Source: Cristatella mucedo
Lineage: Eukaryota > Bryozoa > Phylactolaemata > Cristatellidae
Assembly: GCA_009760855.2 (NCBI GenBank)
Contig: WPIO01000058.1
Span: forward strand, 2,470,001 to 2,534,000
Direction of reading: 5' to 3'
DNA: 64,000 nucleotides
Shown piece by piece: positions 34,701-46,193 of the stretch. The notes under the pieces were generated by a model, which was given only the letters and a program-made list of their open reading frames with translations, was not told the origin of the DNA and made no database searches. The position numbers were made by a program, and so were the translations under genes. The number at the start of each line of letters is the position of its first letter. Position 1 is the first letter of the stretch.

Positions 34701-35700
34701 GGCCAACGTCAGCTTCACGGCTTTCGCTGCCTCGCTGGTCGTTGCCTCGCTGCACACCATCGGTGCGCGGCAAACGGTTGCAGCCTGGATCGTTGTCACC
34801 ACGTGCCCCACGGTGTACCTACCAAGCTAGCCAGCGCTATCACTACAGCCTGAAGAAGCAGATGGCAGTCATCCTTGATTGTCTTCGGCATGTAAGAGTA
34901 CACATGGGAGGCGCTTCCTTCCAAGAAGAGAGGCTGGTACTGGCGCCGGACTGTCGGATTGACACCGCACAGATCGAGCCTCCGCTTCTAGTCAAGCAGC
35001 CAAGTTTAGAAGTCATCACCAACTTGAAAACGCTCAAGCAACATTGCTGTAAGCCACCGCCGCCGAAATAGCTTGTAGTTTGAGTTATCGTTGCGAACAG
35101 CACAGAACTAGCCGACGAGCAAACCCACCAGTTTATTTCACCACTCGCAGAGCAGGGCGGAGCACGACTCTCTTCGCCTCTTTCGCCCACCAAAGTGCCC
35201 CGATTTCCTTGTCATAACAATCACCAATAGCACGTCCCGACTGGCTACCACAGCGGGTGTCACAGCCCACTCGTACAACGATCAGGGGCAGTGCCATCAA
35301 TTAAATGAAACCACAAACAGTAAGGGTAGTCCGTAGACTAAAGGGCCAAGACTGAGGAGGCAGAATGGTCGAGGGTGGCTCAGGCAATCTAGAGGGGGCA
35401 GGAGCAGTAATTGAACCTACAAGGCTCTCTTGCTTGTACCAGTTTTCTGCGAAGTGGCTTTCGTGGAGACGGGAACTGCCTGCAAGAGTGCCGAGGACGA
35501 AGCCGCACCTGAAGCCTTCGCTTCAGCACCGGTAACTCAGCTCTGAGCAGAGGCGACAGCAGCACCTCGGGGTTTCGAAACCTTCTCCACCCTTATGGGC
35601 TCAGCCGGCGTTGGTTCCCGGCCGGCTGTGCTGGCGGAAGCCTCAGGAGCAGGAGAGCGATCCCCAACGGCAAGAAGCAAGGCCTTCGGGCCCGAGGGGC
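34701..35700. other. GC-rich spacer between the two viral elements, nothing recognised
   Basis: No recognisable gene. Composition differs sharply from the AT-rich viral blocks on both sides. Confidence 0.4.
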
Positions 35701-35703
35701 GTG

Positions 35704-36130
35704 TCAAAGTCGACCCCATGCTCCAAGCCCGGTAACAATTCCCGGAGGAGAACAGGGAGAGAAGCTTAGAGAGCGTCTTGCCAATCGGCGGGGTGACAAA
35801 GCCGAGAAACCAGACAAAAAGACGAGGTTGGTCATGTCAGTAATGCCGAGTGACGAGTTGAACGACGACAAGGCGCCTGAAGGCCACACCAGGTCAAGCA
35901 CTGGAGCCACCGGGGAGGCCGGCTCCCGGCAACAACAGTGGTGGGAAGTCCACTTCAAGCTCGGAGCGGCAGTCCATGCAGCCTTGCAGCTGCGCTGCCT
36001 CAGACGGTCCGAGCAATCACGGGCAAAATGGCCGGAATCCCCGCATTTGGCGCACAGCTGAGATAGATATCAAGCGGTGCTTCTGTGGCCACGGGTGCGA
36101 CAGCGGAAGCAGAATTCAGCGGGCATTTCT
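35704..36130 (-). pseudogene. Retroelement gag/ORF1-like zinc-knuckle remnant
   Basis: On the minus strand a complete CCHC knuckle, CAKCGDSGHFARDC, at ~36005-36055 follows a second knuckle, CFRCRTRGHRSTA, at ~36082-36125, whose last cysteine is a TGA. Paired CX2CX4HX4C knuckles are typical of Gag and LINE ORF1 nucleic-acid-binding proteins. The following sequence is open for ~80 codons without further motifs. Element 2 inserted ~110 bp upstream of it. Confidence 0.6.
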
Positions 36131-36233
36131 CAAAGAGGAAGTCCGTCGATCCTTAGTTTGACCGGTCGAACTGGGGGTCGTCGACCGGTGCAGCCCGGGG
36201 GGGGGGGCTGTCTGAGTAATATTTGATGGAGCA

Positions 36234-36238
36234 GGCCC
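36234..36238. repeat. Candidate target-site duplication, left (GGCCC)
   Basis: GGCCC directly precedes the left terminal repeat and recurs directly after the right one (60955-60959). Polintons usually make 6-bp duplications; only five bases match here, and the GGCC palindrome makes the exact border uncertain by a few bases. Confidence 0.45.
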
Positions 36239-36405
36239 TGATGATTGTTTTTTCCCTTTTACGTCGTGAAATTTTTCGCCAACCTCGGTTCCACCTTCGG
36301 TTGTCAAAAAATTCCCCGATATCGTAAAATAAAAAAACCACTCATCACTAAATTCAATCGTTTGTGTTACTTTGTTGAATAAACTGATAGTTTTAATATT
36401 TAATT
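36239..36405 (+). repeat. Left terminal inverted repeat
   Basis: tgatgattgttttttccctt at the outer end. It matches the reverse complement of 60786-60954 over ~167 bp with a modest number of mismatches, including a perfect cctcggttccaccttcggtt block and cgtttgtgttactttgttga. In Polintons such ends carry the covalently primed replication origin and the integrase binding sites. Confidence 0.93.
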
Positions 36406-36434
36406 AGCAGAAATATTTGCACCTTATATAGCAA

Positions 36435-39400
36435 ATGTCTTCTCAATTAAGACAAAGAAATTCTTTTCCTTTCGAATCTAGAAGGTTAATGAATATTGAT
36501 TTTCATTCAGCAAGTAGAAAATACGTTGGAAAAAAGGAAGACATAATAAAGGTGGTTTCATAGAACCAGCTGTTTCTGCCGGTGGAAATACTTTAACTTT
36601 TTCTTATAAAACAAAAAGAAAATATGCATACTTTGAATCACTTTAAGAATTTCTTTGAAATCAAACAAATGAATTACTTGAAAAAGTTGGAAGATCATAG
36701 AGATTTATTAGAGTCCATTTTAAAATATCATTCGATATGAGAATGTTTGATATTGGAGAAAGAGAAAGAAAAGGAGCGAAGTCAAAATCAATGTTAACTA
36801 TGGATAGTGAGTCAGTAAACTCAATTTATGAAAAAATAATGCTTTGATTTGGAACGAATTCTAAGATGTTAGTAGTACGAAATGTTGGTTCTGCGTGGTT
36901 ATTTATTGATTATCATTCATTTCTGTTGTTATTTCTGAATACATACCTATAGGTGGAGGAACATATATTGAAACTCCTGAATATCTTGTTAAGAAAAAGT
37001 GCATAATCACTTTAAACAATCTTAATGATGAGTTTTGTGCACTATGGTGTGTTTTAAGAGCTTTAAATCCGGTAGAAATAAATAAATTTAAGATAGGTGA
37101 CTTAAAAAATAATAGCTAGTAATTGCTCTCACTTAATGATTGAAATTGAATGGCTATTACTGGTTAAAGATATTGATATATTAGAGAAAGCAATGGATGT
37201 TAGTATAAATGTTTACTAATGTGGATATAAAGAGTCAAGGGTTTCACCGTTAAGAGTTGTAAAAAAAGTCAGATGAGAAAGAAGGGAGACATGTAAATCT
37301 TGTATTACTTACTAAAGATGAAAAAGAACATTATATGTTGATCAGCAACTTCAATTCATTGTGTAGGCCTACAAACTCTGGAGGAAAACAGTATTATTGT
37401 CATAGATGTTTAAATAGATTCTTTGATAAAAACCAAGCAACTGATCATTTAGAATTATGTAAAAGTATGAAGACTGGAGCCGCTGTTTATGTAATGCCAG
37501 ATGAAGATAGTAAGTTTGTTAAGTTTTATTCTTTCAAACATCTTAATACATGCCCATATGTTTGTTATGCTGACTTTGAATGTATATTTGAAAAACAAGA
37601 AAATTGTTCAATTCGCACTCCATGTTCAGCTGCTTTTGCTGTTATTGATTGGAAAGGGAGAAGTTGTTGATAAGTTTATGAACGTTGGATCTGATTGCGT
37701 ATTTAAGTTTTTACAAAGATTATTTGAAGTATCAGATTTCTTGAAAAGTAAATTGATTGAACATAATTCAGAAAGTAAAATGGATGACTTAACTGAAAGT
37801 TAAATTGAAGAACATGAAGAAGCTATTTTCTGCTGGATAGAGAACCATTCAATTCGAAAAAGAGTGACATGAGAAAAGTTCACGATCATTGTCATCTAAT
37901 CAATAAATATAGAGGGCCTGCTCATCATATTTGTAACTTAAAAGCTGGAACGGATTTCAAAAAATGGCAACTCCCAGTTATATTTCATAACTTTAGAGGA
38001 TATGATTCACACATAATTGTTAAAGCACTTGAAAATGTTAGTGTTGAAGCAGAACCAATAGCAAACAATGTTGAGAAGTATATGATGTTAAAAGTTAATG
38101 ATATAGTTTTTAAGGATAGTGCTCAATTTATGCTTGGTTCATTAGACTTCATTGAATCAGCAATGGGTAAAACAATTGATTGTTTCCGAATTTTTAATAA
38201 AGTTTAAAGTGAACAATATCCAAATAAAAACCTTAATATGTTGGCAACAAAAGGAGAGTATCCTTATGAGTTCATGGATTCGTTTGAGAAGCTTTTCGTT
38301 TCATCTGTTCCAAATAAGGATGATTTTTACTCAACTGTTTACATGACTGGAATATCTGATAAAAGTTATAAAAAAGCAAATGATGTTTGGAAAGAGTTTA
38401 ATTGTAAAAATATGTTAGAATACCATAATCTATATCTTTTAACGGATGTGTTATTACTTGCAGATTGTTTCGAAAGTTTAAGAAAAGGTTTGATATCAAA
38501 ACTAAAACTAGATCCTGCAAACTTTGTAACAACACCAAACTTCTCATGGAGTAAAGTATTCTGGTTTTCAGGAGTAAAGATTGAGTTGTTGACTGATAGA
38601 GACAATTATGACATGTTTCAAAAATCTATTCGTGGAGGAATATGTCCGGTTAATAGTAGACTTGTTAAAGCAAATAATCCATCAGTTCCTGATTATGATA
38701 AGGATAAACCAACAACATGGATAACTTATCAAGATGCAAGTCTTTATCCTACAGCAATGATGGAACTTCTTCCACGAGGAAACAATGAAGAAATTTCAAA
38801 TGAGGAGTGGATTATTGATAGTATTCTTAAGTTAGAAGATGAATCAGACATTGGTTACTTATTTGTTGTTAATATTGAATACGATCCAAAAACTAAAGAG
38901 TATTACCATAATTTACACAATGAATATCCATTATGTACTTGTAATAGAGTTGTTGATTGTAGTAAATATTCAAACTTTCAAAATAAGTTAAACAGGAGCA
39001 AACAATGTTCCAAAGTTAATGTGTGACTTTCAAACAAAGAAGGATTATCTTCTTCATTATAGATATTTAAAATTCTGTTTGACGCATGGAATGATGTGTG
39101 ACGTAAAGAAAGTTTTTAAGTTTAAACAATCTAGATGGCTTAAACCATATATTGAAATGTGTGCTGAAATGAAAGCAATAAATTCAAGTAAAACATTTTT
39201 AAGAAATCTTTGAAAACTTATAATTAATTCATTTTATAATAAAACTTGTGAAAATGTTGAAAAAAGAGTTACAACTTATTTATTTAGTACTGTTGATGAA
39301 ATAGGAAAAAAGAAATTCAATAAATAAATAAGAGATCCAAAAATGGTTAACTTTAGAGATTTTGGAAAATCGTTGACAATATTTCAAATGAATCAATCGA

Positions 39401-40071
39401 AAACAAAATTGAATAAACCAATATTTATCGGTAGTGCAATTCTAGATTTATCAAAGTTAAATATGCAAAAGTTTTATTATGATGTTATAAAACCAAAATA
39501 TGGAAATAATGTTAGTTTAATCTATACTGATACTGATTATTTAATTATGGATGTTGAAACACATAATTTTTACGATGATATGAAAGCAATGCCTGATTAC
39601 TTCGATACTGATACAATTGGTAAATTTAAGGATGAAACAGAAGGAAAAGTAATTTCAGAAGTGTGTGCTTTAAGACCAAAACTATACTCTGTAAGTATTG
39701 TTGATGCTGAAAGAAAAGCTGCCGCAAAGGGAGTAACAAAAGCAGTTTTAGCTAAAACAATGGGTCATGACACATTTGTTAGTTGTTTAACTGATAGTAT
39801 AGACATTTTCAAAGGTAAAACAAATGAAAAGTTTAGTGAAAAACAAATTAGGAAGTTTCATAATTTATCTCAAGATAAACATGAGCTATTTACTAATGAG
39901 TCAGAAAAAATTGCACTGTCAGCATTTGATTCAAAAAGATACTGGTTAGATTGTGGATGTTGTAGATATGCATACGGTCATTATAAGATTGCTAAAGCTT
40001 TAAGTGAAGGAACTAATCCAGGTTTTTGTGATAAGTGTAATGTTAGTATAGATGCTAAAAATATGAATTAA
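36435..40071 (+). pseudogene. PolB: Protein-primed family B DNA polymerase (broken)
   Basis: About 1,200 codons. N-terminal region with DEFCALWCVLRALNP (~37031), a zinc-finger-like YYCHRCLNRFF...HLELC (~37390-37460), Exo I YADFECIF (~37566), Exo II NFRGYDSH (~37990) and Exo-domain KDSAQF (~38113). A central CHL region, VHDHCHLINKYRGPAH (~37877), is diagnostic of Polinton-type PolB. Palm motif A DASLYPTAM (~38735), motif B NSFYNKT (~39227) and motif C YTDTDYL (~39523) are all present; motif B has Asn where Gly is usual. Frames shift near 36540, 36930, 37650, 37855 and 39005, and in-frame stops lie at 36644, 36656, 36698, ~37218, ~37801, ~38206, 39211 and ~39325. The start ATG follows ttatatagca. 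Would replicate the element; cannot do so in this copy. Confidence 0.92.
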
Positions 40072-40095
40072 TAAAAACAATTCTTTATTATAGAA

Positions 40096-40236
40096 ATGGT
40101 AACAGAAAATCCAGAGTTTTCAAAAGTTGAAGAAGAGCAGTCAGTATCAGACACACAATCTGAAGGTCATGAACCAGAATCTGAATCCGAGTCTGAACCA
40201 GAATCTGATTCTGAGTCTGAATCAGAATCTGAATAA
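40096..40236 (+). pseudogene. Acidic Ser-Glu repeat protein, 5' part (split by LINE)
   Basis: Starts after tattatagaaATG. 47 codons of highly acidic text with ESESESEPESDSESESESE, then (taa)n of the inserted LINE. The coding text appears to resume at 41567 with SESAEDDFTFYGKAGIPPF, then TGA (41615) and ~9 more codons to TAA 41642-41644. Function unknown; acidic tails of this sort are common in DNA-mimic or chaperone-like viral proteins, which is only an analogy. Confidence 0.6.
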
Positions 40237-41566
40237 TAATAATGTACTTGACAATAATAATGTACTTGATAAAGCGCCCTCGGAGAACTTAATCTCTTTC
40301 TAGGCGCTTTACATTTGCTGCAAAGGGAAATGTAATTAAATGGTAAGTAAAATCATGCTTGAAAAACAAACAAAATGAATAACAAAGTTAGGGGTGACAT
40401 GCACAGGGTCAGCATGCATATGTGGTTAGTGGCAGCATGCACAGTGTCAGCACGCATAAGCACGTGAAGGACGAATCACAGGGACCCACTAAATGCTGTC
40501 CTAAATAGGTGTGTTTTTAAGTTCCTTTTAAATGTGGTCAGGTCAGGGGATGTTCTTACGCAGGTCGGGAGGGAGTTCCAGGCTTTGGGAGCATACGAAC
40601 TAAATGCACGGTCTCCAAATGATTTGAGGTTTGTACGAGGTAGTTATAGACTGTTGGATTCTGAAAAGCGGGTGGTACGATGCTTGGCCTGATGGGGGAA
40701 TATATCTGACAGATAGGCTGGAGCCATAGAATGAAGGGACCTAAAAGTGAGTGAAAACTTTAAAGTCAATCCGTTGCTTGACTGGTAGCCAGTGCAGGTC
40801 GGCGAGAAGTGGAGTAATGTGGCAACTGCGACGCTCACGACAGACAAGCCTAGCTGCTGAGTTCTGCACCAGCTGCAATCGCCTGATCGCACATGCCGGT
40901 AGGCCAGTAAGCAGTTAGTTTCAGAAGTCGAGACGAGATATCACGAATGCATGAACCAACTTAGATGTGGTATCTTTATCTAAACAAGCCCGAATTTTAG
41001 CAATCTTATGAAGCTGAAAATAGGCAGATTTGATCGTGGAGCTGATATGGTCGTCTAACGAGAGGTCGCTTTGGAATATGACACCTAGATTTCGAGCTGA
41101 TTCAACTGGAGATATGCTGGCAGAGCCAATTTTGAGCGTCAGCCTTTCCAATTTCTGAATCACACTGGGTTTGCCCATAACTAGTAAGCTAGTCTTGTCA
41201 TCGCTTAGTTTGAGAAAATTTGCTGCCATCCATGTGCGGATGTCATCAATGCATGCAGCAAGTGAGTTGAGAGAATTTGAGGTGCTCGAACGCTGGGAGG
41301 GATCAAAGCAAAGGTACAACTGAGTGTCATCCGCATGGAAGTGAAAGCCTAGATTGTGCATGAAAATCACATCAGCAAGAGGGAGAGTATAAACCGTGAA
41401 AAGAACCGGACCTAGCACGGAGCCCTGAGATACTCCATATTTCAGAGGTACTTCAGATGATCTTTGTCCACTCACGTCAATACTCTGGAGTCTGTCACTG
41501 AGATAGGACCTGAACCACTGCAGAGCAGTGCCAGTGATGCCCAGGCGAGAATCCGAATCAGCTGAA
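40237..41566 (-). mobile_element. LINE family 1 insertion (minus strand) in element 2
   Basis: 1.33-kb 5'-truncated copy. The minus strand holds an open 218-codon RT piece (40921-41577) with QGSVLGPVLFTVYTLPLAD, FHADDTQLYLCF (RT A(D)DD-type catalytic site), FLKLSDDKTSLLVMG, ending at TGA after SRLDF. The 3' untranslated repeats GTGACATGCACAGGGTCAGC at ~40393 and the tail (tta)n at the left edge. Very similar to 58003-59506 and shares its TGA after SRLDF. Confidence 0.93.
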
Positions 41567-41644
41567 GATGACTTCACTTTTTATGGTAAAGCTGGTATTC
41601 CTCCATTTTGATGTGATTATGTAAATGAAGAAACTGAATTATAA
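41567..41644 (+). pseudogene. Acidic protein, 3' part (after LINE)
   Basis: Continuation of the gene at 40096-40236. Resumes in Ser-Glu text and contains one in-frame TGA before the TAA at 41642. Confidence 0.5.
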
Positions 41645-41666
41645 AAATATCTATACTTATATAGTA

Positions 41667-41903
41667 ATGGGTGTCTCAAGAATTCTAAGATGTGAACAAT
41701 CTAGAGAAATGGCGGTACAGATCTGTCTTCAAAAACTGAAAGGTAATGATTAACGTATAATTAGACACTCACTTGATAAACTTATTCCAGATTTAGATAG
41801 CTCATTTGTTTGTGTTCTTACAAAAATGTGTGAAGCTTCTGATAAACTAATGGAGTGTAGAGGTAAGATAAATGAAATGCTTGAAGAAGCAGCTAAAAAA
41901 TAA
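41667..41903 (+). pseudogene. Small paralogue A (MGVSRILRCEQ), one in-frame TAA
   Basis: Start after cttatatagtaATG. The frame stays aligned for 78 codons to TAA 41901-41903 but has a TAA at 41751-41753. The N-terminus SRILRCEQSREMA resembles the next two genes (KRIVECSGSRS; SRILCCDYAARIA). A CxxC-free small helical protein, unrecognised. Confidence 0.55.
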
Positions 41904-41976
41904 AAAACACCAACAACAAAACAAGGGGTACAAACTAATTAATTGCATTAAATAAATTTTTAACTTTATTTAGGAT

Positions 41977-42206
41977 ATGGATGAAAAAGAAATTAAAAGA
42001 ATTGTTGAGTGTTCTGGTTCAAGAAGTATTTTTCTAAGTTTATTTGTTTTCCATGGAGATAATTATTACAAGTTTTATAAAGCTAAAAGAAATGGATAGA
42101 GCAACTATTGATAGTCTTTTAGAGGTTTTTGATGGTTGTGGACATAAAAGGGAGGAAGAAAATAAAGTAAGCAAAAATTTAAATTCAATTAAATACATTT
42201 TAACCT
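41977..42206 (+). pseudogene. Small paralogue B (frameshifted)
   Basis: ATG 41977 after tatttaggat. First frame reads MDEKEIKRIVECSGSRSIFL, then shifts to another frame at ~42040-42050, continuing MDRATIDSLLEVFDGCGHK. Ends near the start signal of the next gene. Confidence 0.5.
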
Positions 42207-42216
42207 TATATAGGAA

Positions 42217-42497
42217 ATGGATAAACAAATTTCAAGAATTCTTTGTTGTGATTATGCTGCAAGAATTGCAAACAAGTTATGTGGCTTTGATGATGATAGT
42301 AGTTATATTGCTGTAGATCTTTATAAGCGTATTTTTGCATTAGGTGATTCAAAAGAAATTTCTATTCTTTTACAGGTTTGTGATGAATATGATAAAATGA
42401 AAGGGAAAGAAAAAAATATACTGAGGCATTTGATAAATTTCATAATATGTTTGATGAGTTAAAAACTAAAGCTAATGACTTGAAAACAAATTATTAG
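42217..42497 (+). pseudogene. Small paralogue C (frameshifted at A-run)
   Basis: ATG 42217 after ccttatataggaa. MDKQISRILCCDYAARIANK opens a ~93-codon gene. The frame shifts in the aaaaaaa run at ~42410, then reads DKFHNMFDELKTKAND to TAG 42495-42497. Third of a tandem trio with 41667 and 41977. Confidence 0.55.
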
Positions 42498-42542
42498 TTT
42501 TAAATCTGTGTGCATGTAATTTCTTATTTTTTATATTAGAAA

Positions 42543-43024
42543 GTGCAGGCAACTTCTGATGTTACTGATCCAAACCTTGCCACTAGCGCCACACTTTTGA
42601 AATCTTATGATGATTATCTTGTTAGGTCTAGGATGACTGCTTACGATCAACAAACACTTGATTAAGATATTTCAGTTATGACTAATAATTCAGTTAAGAA
42701 ATTCTGTCTTGATGAATGCGATATCGAAGCTCAAAAAATAATACCTGCTGGATTATCTGATGTAACAGCTAATCTTGAATCAACTGTTAGACCTAAAGTT
42801 GATGCACTTCTTGATGATCCTTCTGAAATCTCTGGATATACAACATGGATTGCATCACAACTTCCTATACTCTCAACAGTTATCTCAGGTGTATCAGGAG
42901 TTAAACCAGATATCTCTGGAATTGTTAAAGATGAGTGTATGAATTTCTTCCTGATCTAGCTGATGGTGTTAGTGCGAGACAAAAGGCAACTGCAGCAGCG
43001 TTAGAAGCACAATCCACTGCATAA
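42543..43024 (+). pseudogene. Unknown viral protein, ~160 codons
   Basis: The usual signal (ttttttatattagaaa) is followed by GTG rather than ATG, as if the start had been damaged. Text: TSDVTDPNLATSATLLKSYD, in-frame TAA 42663-42665, then LESTVRPKVDALLDDP and a mildly hydrophobic ASQLPILSTVISGVSGVKP. Frameshift at ~42945, ending at TAA 43022-43024. No family recognised. Confidence 0.5.
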
Positions 43025-43061
43025 TTAATTTAATTGAAACAAAATAAACAGTATTATAGAA

Positions 43062-43453
43062 ATGGTTTCAGTTGAAACAAGAAGTAAGGATTGCCTCAAT
43101 GAAGTTCAAGGGCAGCATCATTCAAACGTTAAGATTTGTTCTTATCAAATGGGTAGAATTGATGACATTAGATCCACATTACTAAACGCTGTAAAACTAG
43201 TTATTGAATACAAAGCATTAAGAACCAATCACTCTGAACCAGAGATTGCAAACATATTTAGTAAAGCTAGAGAGGGTTCAATCTTTGAAGAGTTTCTCAA
43301 AGACTTAAAAGTAAAAAAATTAAATAGAATTAAGTCAGAAGCTTACTCCAAAAAATAGAACTAACAAAACATATAAAGAGAGAAATAGATCAAGGAAAGG
43401 ACTTTAAACTTCCAGAAGAGTTGATTAAAGAAACTACGGATTGGAGGAATTAG
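43062..43453 (+). pseudogene. Unknown viral protein, ~130 codons (one frameshift)
   Basis: ATG 43062 after agtattatagaa. 98 open codons (MVSVETRSKDCLNEVQGQHH..., helical and basic), then a one-base shift in the aaaaaa run at ~43350, and a further KHIKREIDQGKDFKLPEEL segment to TAG 43451-43453. Convergent with the fibre cluster, overlapping its last gene by a few bases. Confidence 0.5.
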
Positions 43454-44440
43454 ATATTTACTAATCTAGCTTTCGTAACTAAACCAATCGCAATGACATC
43501 TGAAGCACTCGGTGTTTTAAATCCTGCATAACTTAGAACAGGATAACTAACATCAAATGATAATATTTTTCTATCACTTTCTTCAAAGATAGCAAAGTTT
43601 TTTAAAGAATTACTTAAAAACAACATGCAATCAACTTCCACACCGTAATAAAGTATATAAAGTAAATTAGAAGGAAGAAAATTGGGTGAGTAGAACTTAT
43701 GATAGCAGTTAGTAACTATATTATCATATTCTGCAGACAACTTTTCTATAGTTATTGACATTGTTGATTTAATAGTTCTATAGCTTATTCTAGTCATATT
43801 ATTATCCCTTAGTAGGAATGAATTATTTTCATCTGTTCTTCCATAGACATTGCAACAAATGCCATCATCATTATTAATAATATTAGTTCTGTCACTATTT
43901 ATTCTATTAATGTCTCTTATATTCAATGTTATTTTTTAGTGGAGTGATTTTTTTAAGTTAATATCAGATAGCTTTGCTAAAGTAATGTCAGTGGTTTTGT
44001 TAGATAAATTATTAACACTTTTAGTACCTATTACACCATCTACTATGAATGACTCGTGGTTAAATGTTAATATTAAAATTAATGTTAAATGTTGAATAAG
44101 CTCTTTCTATTGTGTACGAAAAGTCAGTAGAGTTATTAGCAATTCATCTATCTACTTCTAGAGTTCCATCTATTACTTGTCCTCCTTCTGTTCCAACTTT
44201 TGTATCAAGATGCTGTTTTGTAGATAAATCATTTCCATTCACCGGATAAGCCACATTTACATATTTTTTGACTCAGCAGATAAATCTTACAATGTCATCA
44301 GAGTCTTTTCGAATACAATTATTATCGGCAAAGGTTTTACTTACAGCTTCTAATTCACTAATAGTTGAACCAATATTTGTTACTCTATTTTTACCAAGAT
44401 TTAGAGTCTCATTCATTTCTAATAATCTTCTGCTAAGCAT
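43450..44440 (-). pseudogene. Fibre-like protein F3
   Basis: Starts MLSRRLLEMNETLNLGKNRV with the repeat pattern LGKNRVTNIGSTISELEAVS and AYPVNGNDLSTKQHLD, the phage-tail-fibre-type module (N-x-I-x-N-L-x-x-P-V-x-x-x-D-A) that links to trimeric fibres. In-frame TGA at 44273-44275 and 44144-44146, a frameshift at ~44090, and a TAA at ~43939. The C-terminal half (43450-43926) is open and module-free, as expected of a receptor-binding head. Predicted to be a virion surface fibre. Confidence 0.65.
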
Positions 44441-44441
44441 T

Positions 44442-45308
44442 TTATGTTATCGCCATATAAACAGTAATATTTAATTCTTTATCAAATAAATTTGAACCTG
44501 ATATACAAGTTGATGACTGAAAAACTTTTTTATTTGCATCAAGAACATACCCACCATATAATTGATCTTGTAATTGTACTAGTGTTGCTGGAAGTGGTAA
44601 TACCTTTTCTTCCAGCTGTAAATTCATACAATGTTGTAACAACAAATAATCCTCTAGAAATAGTAGTATCAGCTAAAGTAGAAATCCATCGACCATTAAG
44701 TGTTTTTCCATATAATTCTGTAGTTAAAGACCCATCAACTGTTGCTCTAAAACGTAATACAGCAATATTTTCATCAGATATTCTGTTTAGGTAGTCAAAG
44801 TTTACACCATCATTAGGATTAACAGGGTCGTCTTCTAAGAAGATAGAATTACCATTCATATCTAAATTTCCATTGAGAGTTCCTCCAGTTAGTTTAAAAA
44901 AATTAGAGTCCAAATATGATTTATTTGAAATATCATTATCAGAAATAGGAGGTCCCCCAACAGCTACATTTCCATTTACAGTCAGTGACCCATTAATAAC
45001 TCCGCCAGACTTCGGAAGTTTACTATCTGCATAATCTTTGTTGCAACGTCACTGGGATTTACAGGATTTGCTAATTCTATTATCTTATAATTTTTCATAT
45101 CAATATCTCTATCCGCTGTAGTTCCTCTTGATACTTTAGTAACGAAATTGGTATCTATATACTTTCTATTTACTGCATATCCACTATCAACAGGATCACC
45201 TAAATCCTTTATTAGATTACCATTCATACTTAAACTACCTTTAAGTATATCCCCGCTCTTTTTAATGTAATTAGTTATACCAATTCCTCTTCTTGTAGGC
45301 CTGAACAT
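44442..45308 (-). pseudogene. Fibre-like protein F2
   Basis: Start ATG 45308 preceded on the minus strand by tgtatagaa. Modules: LSMNGNLIKDLGDPVDSGYA, IDMKNYKIIELANPVNPSDV, LDMNGNSIFLEDDPVNPNDG, then a non-repeat end. Frameshifts at ~45045 and ~44600. It ends with TAA 44442-44444, one base from the F3 start. Same family as F1, F3 and 56293. Confidence 0.7.
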
Positions 45309-45310
45309 TT

Positions 45311-46180
45311 CTATACAATAGTAAAAAGAAAATCGATATAAGTAATTACACTTGCAACAGTAAACTTATCAATAGCATAAGTACATGTTCCATCTATATT
45401 AATTATCAAAATTTGAGTGCCACTAACTCCATAAGTATTATTACTAGTTAATTCTACTTAAGAATTTGTTTTGTCAGTTGCATACATAATTCCACTTACC
45501 ATTGCAAAGTTAGGTAACGCTCCTGGAAAGAATGTTTTAAGATTAGTTGAGTATGCAATAACTTTTCCAGTTCCTTGTGAGATAACTGGTCTATCACCAG
45601 GTGTAAGTTGTTGCGTTTGAAATTCATTTCCTGTACTACCATTAGCAGTAATACTCAAACCCAGCATATCAAGATAAAATACAGTGGGATAAGTACAAGA
45701 ACTTGCTCCTAAATATCTAAATGATATTTGCTTATTACTATCCACATACTGTTTTGTTATAGTGTAAGAGTCTTTCAAGTTAGTAATATTCTTTCCTCCC
45801 ATATTCATACTCGTTGTCGCTTTACCTCGGAATACTTATGTCATATTCTTTAATAGTCCATAGTTTATAACTTTATAAGGTCTTAAATCACTGTATACAG
45901 TCCCGTCAGCAAAATTATCTGATATACCAAAACCATTCTTACAATTCAACTGTGATGTCATCTTTGCATTAGTCTTTGAAAGAAATCCTGATACACTTGA
46001 AACAGTTGCTAAATCACCTATAACATTTGTAGCTATACTTCCTCCAAAGTTTGAACTAAAACCATAATCTAATCTTATTGCATCACCATCATTAACAGGA
46101 AAACCTAAATTAGTTACTCTATTTCCATTTGCGTTAAGATCACTGTAAATAGATCTGTTAATCTTTCTAACTTTTTCCAT
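45311..46180 (-). pseudogene. Fibre-like protein F1
   Basis: 290 codons in one uninterrupted frame except for TAA at 45833-45835 and 45455-45457; ends TAG 45311-45313. Modules YSDLNANGNRVTNLGFPVND and MNMGGKNITNLKDSY at the N-terminal side, then a beta-rich non-repeat head. Its start is 13 bp from the divergent start at 46194. Predicted fibre. The lack of frameshifts makes it the best preserved of the three. Confidence 0.7.
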
Positions 46181-46193
46181 TCACTTATAATAT
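46181..46193. promoter_or_regulatory. 13-bp divergent start region
   Basis: Only tcacttataatat separates the F1 start (minus) from the start of the hydrophobic protein gene (plus); it contains TATAAT on plus and ATTATAAG on minus. Any promoter must overlap the coding ends or be this short. Confidence 0.5.

Noticed and set aside
34294-34860. Long Arg- or Pro/Ser-rich open frames on both strands
   Set aside because: They arise from a degenerate GC-rich repeat; no family motif and open in several frames at once.
34148-35320. Similar catcaattaaat strings at both ends of the 34.2-35.3 kb segment, as if a target duplication
   Set aside because: The match is short and AT-rich, and the flanking bases do not line up; most likely chance.
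42120-42215. Possible intron (gtaagc...tatatag) between small paralogues B and C
   Set aside because: It would be consistent with a splice acceptor reading of the start signal, but the same signal precedes genes with no upstream donor; kept only as an alternative in the start-signal finding.
43450-46180. One single giant minus-strand fibre gene
   Set aside because: Separate start signals at 45308 and 44440 directly after stop codons argue for three genes.
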